This document shows, piece after piece, positions 18,506 to 26,343 of a stretch of 36,764 nt of DNA. The stretch's first letter is position 1. Each line of letters opens with the position of its first letter. The position numbers and the translations under genes are program-made. Location: the NCBI GenBank assembly GCA_027002405.1, contig JALWZT010000311.1, positions 1 to 36,764 on the forward strand, written 5' to 3'. The notes under the pieces are model-generated. The model made no database searches. It saw nothing but the letters and a program-made list of their open reading frames with translations, and was not told the DNA's origin. Origin of the DNA: Anaerolineae bacterium (lineage in GTDB: Bacteria > Chloroflexota > Anaerolineae > J102).

Positions 18506-18907
18506 CTACAACGGGGCCCACGCCCATGAGATTGTGGCCCTTCCTCGCCACCTGCAAAGCTTGGAACAGAGGCTTCTGTACACGGTGTCCAGTTGCAACT
18601 CGAGATGCTCCATTTTCAGTTTGTCCAGCAAGTAGCTTAGTTCGGCCAAGCTCAGAAATCGTTCGTCGAACACCGATTTGCCCCGATATGAGGCCTTAAG
18701 CACAGAGCTTTTCGGATTATCGACCAGCACTTCCTCCGGCCCACCACCGCTGAAGTATTTCTGCTGGTAGGGAACCCTTACACATAAGGGTTCAAAGGGG
18801 GACGTGTAGCACCTCCTTGTCGTGGCGGTGGTCGAAAGCAACCGCCACGGAACTGAGGAGCCCCGCAAGCGAAGCGTGGTGGGGCTGCGAGTTACCTGTC
18901 GGTGCAC
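18506..18907 (-). pseudogene. IS21-family transposase remnant (IstA/IstB-junction-like fragment)
   Basis: GGGPEEVLVDNPKSSVL resembles IstA; FLSLAELSYLLDKLKMEHLELQLD resembles an IstB-like start, joined by deletion. Confidence 0.5.
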
Positions 18908-19205
18908 TAGTACTCAGTTAATCGTAGAATGATGGATGGCCTAAATATCCTTCGGTGCATAATCCCAGAACTTCTCTAGACTTACGACCGAAATCTCTCC
19001 TAAAAACCAGTTACAGTTGACGGCATACTAGGTCATAGGAAGAATATCGTAGTGTCTTGCTGTCAATGAAGATAAGAAGGCATGAAGTATGGTAAACACG
19101 GGTTTCTTTGTGCTTTCGTCCCTTTAAGCCTTCACGACAAGACATTTTCTCTGCAATTTTCTAAGGCACAATCTGATTGTAATTACTCTGACACGTGAGG
19201 TAATA

Positions 19206-21617
19206 ATGAGAATACTAATAATCGAAGACGAAAAAAATAGCGCCAGACTATTGGCACAAGAAATCGAAAAAGTACTGCCACGAGGCTCATACAGCATTGA
19301 AACAGCAGCTAGCTTTGATGCGGCGTGGAATAAAATTCGGAACAAAAAGTTTGACGTTATTTTCACCGATTTACTTCTACTCCCTAGAAACTGTAAGATT
19401 CATAACTCAATGTTGGTTTGCGGCCATAACGCTAAGCGATTTTCTTCTGCGGATTGGAATAAATATGTTGTTGAAAGAGGTGGGGTAGAGTTAATTAGAC
19501 GAGCTCGTAATAGAATTGAGAGCTATAATAAAGATACCGCAATTGTAGTTATTAGTTGGTTTGATGATTTGGTAGGATTTAAACGGATTTTACGAATGAT
19601 CCGTTACGGCAGCGATAGGTCATTATCAGTGATTCCCAAAATTCGATCTACGGATTCGGTGGACCTTTCGAATACGATTAATGAATTTTTTAGGAGTTTA
19701 TTCAATGAAATTGGTAGAAATATTTATCCTGATTTAACTTCATTAGAACCTATTGCCGTGGAAGTAAGGGCACTCGTTAAAGATCTTAGATTAATGAGGA
19801 TACGTCGCATTAGGCAAAACATGGGACTTGATCCTTTAGATGTACAACCACTTATCGCGGGAATAGCTGGAGAATTAATTCTTGAAGTAGATCCAACAAA
19901 TGATCCATATTTGTGTTCCTTTCTTTATAGCAGTAAGGCTAATGAGCATTATCCCTATTCGGCACTTTATGAAGATTGGTCAATTCTTCGTGACAGAATT
20001 TTGATGAATCCTAACATAGACCTTGCTATCTCATTGCGAATAAAACGGGGACATGGAAGATATGAAAGTCAAAAAAAACTTATGAAGTATACAAGTACGC
20101 ATCGCGTAGGATTTGGTGTCTTAATAGGACCAGATCCGATTCCTGAAGATATGTCAATTACTACACGTCTTATTGAAAGATCTCTTCTAACTTATTTGGC
20201 GTATGCTTCTGAACCGATGCAGTCTGTCGATGAAGGGTGGGCAGTTTCACTTCGGGAGTTAGGTGCTGCTCTTAATAACATTGAGCAATTGAAATCGCAA
20301 CCTTATGTAAGAAACAATTTGCTAAAATGGCCAGATTCTCAAACTGGTATTCCTATTATTGAAAGATTAACTCAATTATCGAGACAGGGGGCAATTTTAG
20401 ACTATATTGTAAATATACGTAATGAGATTCAAGGTGCACTCAATGTAATGAAAACCTACGAGCAAATCAGTGCAAAATCTATTCTTGTTTCGTATAAAAA
20501 CAAGCGAACCGGTAGAGATACAGGATATTATTTTAATGGTGATTTTAGTATCGTTATGCCTAAGTCCGAATACTCTAAACTTTCCGCACATCGTGTTGCG
20601 CTATTTTCATTGCATCGTGATATTGTTTTTGAATGTCTTGATAATGCTAAAGTTGGCCCGTGGCAAATTCCCTTCTATTTAGAAGATGCAGGGATTGATA
20701 CAAAATTTATTCCTCCAGTGAATAATTTGGAGAAATTAGAAGAAGTCTTACTTGCAGAGGATTTAAGTGACCGCGATTTGGTTATTATTTCCCCAGTAGA
20801 TAATGAAATGCTGAATACATTCATGACTCAAAAATGGTTATCAATCTGGGAGGAATTAATAGGCAAAAAGAATCGCCTCGCTCTTCTTGTATTGAATAGT
20901 GATGTCAGAGCTCTATCAAAGGAAGAATTAAGTAGCCTGCAAAATCGTGGTGTAGATTGTATGTATCCAACATCGCGTCAAGATAATTTTAGTGTTACCA
21001 AACTGATTGATCACATAATATGTAGTAGTTACCGAACCAAATATCTCGCGAGACGTGTAGAGGAAAGACTTGACAGCGAGAGATTGGACACAGTTGCAAC
21101 TTTATTTCGAGATATTGTAAGCTTTATTGACGCATTGGGATATGACGGTCCAAACATCAGTGGGTCATTATCTATGCGGGCCAGTGGTGATCAATTCTAT
21201 GTAACATCGAGCCGTACAAACAAAAGGAATATCAAACCGGACAATATATCTTTAGTCAAAAATTACTCCATTACATATAATGTGCTCGATTATGCCGGTA
21301 ATAACAAGCCATCGAGTAGTTCTCCATGGCATTCATTAATATACCAAATATTCCCAAATGTAAAATTTATATTACACACCCATTGGAAAAGATTAACTCG
21401 TCACCCTAATCTTGAAAAATATTCCACAGATGTATACGTACCGTCTGGCAGTCAACGTTTGGCAGCAGATGTAACTCAGAAATTATTGGAAAATTATTCA
21501 AGGGAGATGAGGAAGGGCTTTGTTATATTAAAAGATCATGGTGAAGCATTTATTGCGGATTCAGCCCAAGAATTAAGGCGATTAGTAAAATTTATCTTGG
21601 AGGAGGTAGAAGAGTGA
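19206..21617 (+). CDS. Receiver-like domain fused to a class II aldolase/adducin-like domain
   Basis: N-term MRILIIEDEKNSARLL...FDVIFTDLLL...VVISW; C-term ISGSLSMRASGDQFYVTSS...KPSSSSPWHSLIYQIFPNVKFILHTHW...GFVILKDHGEAFIADSAQEL. Confidence 0.8.
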   Translation: MRILIIEDEKNSARLLAQEIEKVLPRGSYSIETAASFDAAWNKIRNKKFDVIFTDLLLLPRNCKIHNSMLVCGHNAKRFSSADWNKYVVERGGVELIRRARNRIESYNKDTAIVVISWFDDLVGFKRILRMIRYGSDRSLSVIPKIRSTDSVDLSNTINEFFRSLFNEIGRNIYPDLTSLEPIAVEVRALVKDLRLMRIRRIRQNMGLDPLDVQPLIAGIAGELILEVDPTNDPYLCSFLYSSKANEHYPYSALYEDWSILRDRILMNPNIDLAISLRIKRGHGRYESQKKLMKYTSTHRVGFGVLIGPDPIPEDMSITTRLIERSLLTYLAYASEPMQSVDEGWAVSLRELGAALNNIEQLKSQPYVRNNLLKWPDSQTGIPIIERLTQLSRQGAILDYIVNIRNEIQGALNVMKTYEQISAKSILVSYKNKRTGRDTGYYFNGDFSIVMPKSEYSKLSAHRVALFSLHRDIVFECLDNAKVGPWQIPFYLEDAGIDTKFIPPVNNLEKLEEVLLAEDLSDRDLVIISPVDNEMLNTFMTQKWLSIWEELIGKKNRLALLVLNSDVRALSKEELSSLQNRGVDCMYPTSRQDNFSVTKLIDHIICSSYRTKYLARRVEERLDSERLDTVATLFRDIVSFIDALGYDGPNISGSLSMRASGDQFYVTSSRTNKRNIKPDNISLVKNYSITYNVLDYAGNNKPSSSSPWHSLIYQIFPNVKFILHTHWKRLTRHPNLEKYSTDVYVPSGSQRLAADVTQKLLENYSREMRKGFVILKDHGEAFIADSAQELRRLVKFILEEVEE

Positions 21618-22327
21618 TGAATACAAACACAAGTCTAAATCCGAAGGAATTAAATGAAATTTTAGATTACTATGATGAAATAATAAAAAAAAGAGTAACG
21701 ACATTTACCAATAGAGTTAAGGAATACCTACTGTCTAATGAAGAGCTGGAAGCCCTAATGCCGCTGATAAAAGTTAGGATAAAGTCTCGCGAGTCGCTTA
21801 AGCGAAAAATAGAATCAAAATATGATCCTGATGATTTTCTCATCACAAAAGCATCATTAACGCAAACCATTGAGGATTTAGGAGGGATAAGAGTCATAGT
21901 TTACAAACGGCCAGATATTCAAAAAGTAATCAATATCGTCAAGGCGATGGATATCACCAGAAACGCTTCAAGTATTTATTCCATAAAAGATGAAAAACCT
22001 TATTATATTTTTAATAAAAGTTATGAATGGGGTGAAGATTTTGCTTACTCACTTCGTCAATTCGATAAAAGAAAGGTTTATCGTTCTACTCACTTTATTT
22101 TGATGGATCGGTTATCTGTTGACAGGATTCGGTGCGAATTGCAAATCAGAACAATATTTGATGAGGCTGTTTTTGAGAATTACCACAAATTAGTTTATAA
22201 GGGTAGCAACAATAAATATATTACAACCATTATGAACAATATCGCTGAAGAATGCCAACTGATCGACGATCTGATAACACAATGTTATTATTGGTATTCA
22301 GAAGATAAGAGTAACCTTTCCGATTAA
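21617..22327 (+). CDS. RelA/SpoT-like nucleotidyltransferase (small alarmone synthetase-like)
   Basis: VRIKSRESLKRKI, IEDLGGIRVIVY, YRSTHFIL, IRCELQIRTIFDEA; AGGAGG upstream; start overlaps previous stop (TGATG). Confidence 0.85.
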   Translation: MNTNTSLNPKELNEILDYYDEIIKKRVTTFTNRVKEYLLSNEELEALMPLIKVRIKSRESLKRKIESKYDPDDFLITKASLTQTIEDLGGIRVIVYKRPDIQKVINIVKAMDITRNASSIYSIKDEKPYYIFNKSYEWGEDFAYSLRQFDKRKVYRSTHFILMDRLSVDRIRCELQIRTIFDEAVFENYHKLVYKGSNNKYITTIMNNIAEECQLIDDLITQCYYWYSEDKSNLSD

Positions 22328-22424
22328 ATGTGAATATAAATTGTACAATTACGGTAGTTTTCCTTTTTGAGGTAATGGTAATGCTTGGTAAGGAAATGGT
22401 TATTAGGAGCTCTTTAACAGTACA

Positions 22425-22975
22425 TATGTGATCGGTCGACCCTGCGGCTATCGCGGGGTGGCGAGTTGACTGCGCTCGACGTAGGTGGTGTCGGCTACCC
22501 AAAACTTCGGAGTTTCGACCTTCGTCCAGAAAATCACGCAAAGTTTTTCTCCGCATACCTGGTAGCGTTGATTCTGTTGATTGACCATTTGTGCCTATAT
22601 CCAATCCTTGCCAAACTTCTTGCGTGACGATGGTCGATCATGGCCTTGATATGCGAACACACAGTCATGGATCGCTAAAAAAGTCTGGATGAGCAAAAAT
22701 ACTTCTTCAAAAGACGGAGTTTTAAATCATTTTGAGCAGCGAACTTGGCCTTTTTGATTGCGTCTTGATCTTTTTCAGGAAAGCCAGTCATATATCCAGA
22801 CCACTGCCTCATCGATTCCACCCATCCATCGAAAATGGTGGAGGAAAGCGAAGAAGAAAGGCCTCGTCGTTTGAGCATACAAAAGACCTCAATGCTAGCT
22901 TGTGTTTTTATTCTTTGGCGATCTCTCGGGCTACACGCAGACGGCTGTCCAAATCAATCATCATGGCACGTCCTG
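22425..22975 (-). pseudogene. IS1-like transposase remnant, multiply disrupted
   Basis: Reverse-strand fragments MMIDLDSRLRVAREIAKE, IFDGWVESM, VNQQNQRYQVCGEKLCVIFWTKVETPKFWVADTTYVERSQLATP. Confidence 0.5.
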
Positions 22976-22984
22976 TTAAGTCTT

Positions 22985-23090
22985 GAAAGAGGAAAAGCTT
23001 TACAATAAGAAAAGATGGATAGGGGATGCCGTCACCATGGGGCGGTCTATCCGTCGGCCAGAGTTGTCAGGATCTGTGCAAGTCGCGGGC
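22985..23090. repeat. Copy of a repeat also found at the right end of the window (36662-36764)
   Basis: AAGAGGAA..CTTTAC.ATAAGAA.AG.TGGAT...GCCGTCACC......TCTATCCGTCGGCCAGAG shared. Confidence 0.7.
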
Positions 23091-23229
23091 AAAAAATCGC
23101 CTTCGCTCCTTGAGTAGCTTCCTATGCCTCCACCTCTGGTAGGGAAACCTTTCATTGGGCTTCAAAGGGGGCGTGTAGCACCCCCTTGTCGTGGCGGTGG
23201 CTTTCGACCTATCAATTCGCGCACGTCAG

Positions 23230-24101
23230 TGTACCACCTTCTCGCGGTAAAAGTGTACCAGAAAAAGTGATGCACTATGGCGGGAAAAATAATGCTTTGG
23301 ATCTGGAAAAATCGCGAAGGGTCGGTAGGAATTTGGGGGGCGATGGGGGAGTGAGAGATGGGTAGCGTGGGTTGGAAAAGGACAAGGATCGAGTCGATAG
23401 GTGGCCTTCTGAAGAGGGAGTGGGGGTTGGCATGATGAGGAGAAGCAGGTAGAATAATGGGTGCCAGGATGGAGGATAGGGCAACGCTGACGAGCGATCC
23501 TTCGACAGGCTCAGGACAGGCCCGAGCGCCATCCAGGTGAACGTTGCCAGGAGCCGGGCGACTTGCTCACATGGGGCCGTCCGGCTTGCCAAGGGATGTT
23601 TGTTCCTGACAATGGCCACACTGCGGCATAGCCGCCGGGGTAGCCTCGTTCTTGTAACCGTTGCCAGATGGCCGCGATCTCCACGCCTTCGTCTCGCAGC
23701 TTCTCCACCACCTCCCGGTGGGGCTCCACCGAGGAGCGGTTCTGGGGCGGCGGCGAGGTGGCGAGCGCTTCCTTCGCCAGGCGTTGCAGCCCCTCGATGA
23801 GCGGCAGCTCGCCCGTGAGCGGGCCTTGGGCCTCGGCCCACTGCCGGTACGATTTCACGGTCTGGCGGTGGATCTTCAGATTGCGACTGATGCGGCGGTT
23901 CGAAGCGCCCTGCTGCACTTGCACCAAGACGGCTCGGACATCCATGAGAATTTTTTCCTGTTGGTCACGGAATTCTCCTGACGAGAGAGGGCTGAAAACT
24001 CTGTCAGAAGAATAACCTCAAGGCCAAGGCCCTTTGCGATTTGCCAGGTACCCTTTAGTCGCGACTCAGTGGTACACTTTGGGCGCGAACCCGGTGGTAC
24101 A
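23230..24101 (-). mobile_element. Internally deleted, non-autonomous IS21-like element
   Basis: TGTACCACC...AAGTGTACCA at left, TGGTACACTTT...GGTGGTACA at right; reverse-strand IstA N-terminus MDVRAVLVQVQQGASNRRISRNLKIHRQTVKSYRQWAE. Confidence 0.65.
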
Positions 24102-24178
24102 TTATCGCCCGCGAAGTGACACGACTGCCGCCACGGAACCGAGGAGCCCCGCAAGCGAAGCGTAGTTAGGCTGCGAGT

Positions 24179-24379
24179 TTACTGCTTTTGCCCCGACAGA
24201 GCACAGGCTCTGTATTCTACACCGGTGCCTCCCTCTATTGAAGTCTCTCCCTCCGAGGTAGGTTTTCTTCGACGTAGCGTACTTTTATCTGAGATGCGAC
24301 CGCTTCGTGTTGTACAAAAGGATGGCGTTAGCAACAGCTCCGCCACGGCGTTATCATAGGCATTGCCCACGGCCCCCAT
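24179..24379 (-). pseudogene. IS3-family OrfB transposase fragment
   Basis: MGAVGNAYDNAVAELL matches the G..YDNA.AES DDE-region signature; downstream frameshifted. Confidence 0.55.
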
Positions 24380-24550
24380 ACTTGGAGGATTTGGAAGGCC
24401 TCATTATAGATAGCCCTTCTAGGACATGTTTACGGCTCTCTTTTGTCAGTGAGTATAAACATATTAGAACTGGTCACTGTTAGGTTAGTTCAAGCGAAAA
24501 ACGACCTCGGCAGTTACCATCAAATTACTGTTGACTAAACAGGAGTTAAA

Positions 24551-25102
24551 ATGATGGATTTTGAATGGATAAGAATTATCTTCAAACTTTTCTTTAACAG
24601 AGGGATCAGATGTCATGTATTGGGATATCGTCCAGAAGTGATTTGTGTTGTTCAAGCCATTAACGCTGATGATAAAGATTTTTTAATTATTCGGCCGGCG
24701 TTAAACCCTTCAATTTGGATATTTCCCCAGGAAGGAATAGAAATTGACGAGTCTATTTCTCAGGCTGTAACACGATGTTTAAATGTTGAACTGGGAATTC
24801 ATGAATCGAATATGCAATTCCGTCGCAGCACTTGGCTGGGAAGAAAAAGACTACCCCCTGATCGACATGGAGAAAGAGACTTGCGGTACTCACTTACAAA
24901 ATTGTTTACAAGGAAAGATATGATTGGGAAGGCATATTTTGCTGCACAGGTTTATGTTCCGAGGGAGATCAAGATTACAATTAATAAAGCAGAAGTGGTG
25001 GATTACAGATGGGTGAATGAATCCGAATTAAGGAATTTACTTGCAATTTTACCTGAAGACAAAAGAAACTTTCGATTAAAAGCACTGGAATCATTTGTAT
25101 AG
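24551..25102 (+). CDS. NUDIX-fold protein with degenerate catalytic box
   Basis: IWIFPQEGIEIDESISQAVTRCLNVELGI aligns to the Nudix box; AGGAG upstream. Confidence 0.7.
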   Translation: MMDFEWIRIIFKLFFNRGIRCHVLGYRPEVICVVQAINADDKDFLIIRPALNPSIWIFPQEGIEIDESISQAVTRCLNVELGIHESNMQFRRSTWLGRKRLPPDRHGERDLRYSLTKLFTRKDMIGKAYFAAQVYVPREIKITINKAEVVDYRWVNESELRNLLAILPEDKRNFRLKALESFV

Positions 25103-25479
25103 GCGCTTAGCGCATCGAGATCGAGAAAAAGTTCTCGATCATTCAGACAGTGATGCCGACAGTACTCCCATTTCGTGAGGTTGAAACGAACATTAACATT
25201 TACACAGATTGACTGGCAAGAGTCAAGAAGGGAGCGCCTTCAAAACCTTCTCGAAAGAGGGCATCATTTGTATCCCCAAACCTGTTCCCTACAGGAGGAT
25301 ACAAATGGAAAGCGCTCCCACCGTCCACCATACCTTAGTAAGGATGGATATACTGAAAAAAGGTAGTATGAGGCCCGACAATCCCCTACATGTGTTACCA
25401 AATGACACCCAAGGCACTATATATAGTGGTATCCACCTTCGCAAATTGAGTTTTTTCAGTAGATCCAAGGATTTTGGGG

Positions 25480-25860
25480 CAAACCCGAATTTGGCTGAAT
25501 AGACGGCATTACCAAACATTAGCCTGGATGATTACCGGTCTGTTGGCGAGCAAAGCGGTCAGTTTGACCGAATGGGCTGATTATACGCACAGTCGGGCGC
25601 AATATACCCAAAGCACGGTGCGCCGCTTTGCTCGCTGGCTGTAGAATAAATGGATTCAGGTGCATGAACTGGATACTCCTATCATTCGCGAGGCCATCGC
25701 CGGATGGAGTATGTTTGTCAAACGAAAAGTGATCCAAAGGTACGTCCCAGAAAGTTGGCGACGCAGGCGACCTTGGGGAGTGGCGACAGAGTTTGGGGCA
25801 AAATGAAACGTTTAGCGCTACCTCCCGGATATCTTGCCAAAAATTGGGGCACACCCGTGA
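25480..25860 (+). pseudogene. IS4-like transposase remnant with in-frame stop
   Basis: QTLAWMITGLLASKAVSLTEWADYTHSRAQYTQSTVRRFARWL*NKWIQVHELDTPIIREAI-type reading, interrupted by TAG. Confidence 0.55.
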
Positions 25861-26044
25861 TCCAATAGAGGAAAAAGCAATGAGCGAAAATTGATCTTCG
25901 TCACAATTTTATATGGAGGAGCACAGTATCAGAACAATATCACAGCGCGTCGCCACAGAAAGGCGGCGTCGTTCAGGGCAATTCCTTTGCAGCTATATCT
26001 TTTCTGACAATGTTCTACACCAGCCGCTGAAGTTTGAGAACGCT

Positions 26045-26308
26045 TCACTTCCGCTGGAAAATTCTGGCCAGCACAGCCTGTAAGAACAGCCCGACATGCA
26101 TCGCAGCGTTCTGCTGGCCTGCGTGCGGCGCGGGCTCAGGAGCCTGAGGCTGGCCTAGATGCCCTTGTTGCGTGGCCTCCTGTTGCGCCCGCAGAGCCTG
26201 ATTCATCGCCTGATTCATCGATTGATTTTGCGCGTGTTGCATGGCGTGCTGGTGCATCTGGTTGAGGTGCATGGCATGGTGATGGTGATAATGAAAATGG
26301 TGGTTCAT
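26045..26308 (-). CDS. His/Gln/Met/Asn-rich low-complexity protein
   Basis: MNHHFHYHHHHAMHLNQMHQHAMQHAQNQSMNQAMNQALRAQQ...; GGAGG 8 nt upstream on minus strand. Confidence 0.6.
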   Translation of the reverse strand: MNHHFHYHHHHAMHLNQMHQHAMQHAQNQSMNQAMNQALRAQQEATQQGHLGQPQAPEPAPHAGQQNAAMHVGLFLQAVLARIFQRK

Positions 26309-26343
26309 GGGAATACCTCCGTGAAAGGGTGAGGGATGGGTAA

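Noticed and set aside
18457-18699. 80-aa plus-strand ORF
   Set aside because: Falls in the reverse-strand IS21 remnant and has no RBS or motif.
23490-23530. CTTCGACAGGCTCAGGACAGG-type palindromic motif (translated as LSLSKD)
   Set aside because: Common dispersed intergenic repeat in many bacterial genomes; not a new element and not coding.
25418-25435. ACTATATATAGT palindrome
   Set aside because: Short AT palindrome expected by chance; no associated gene or repeat.
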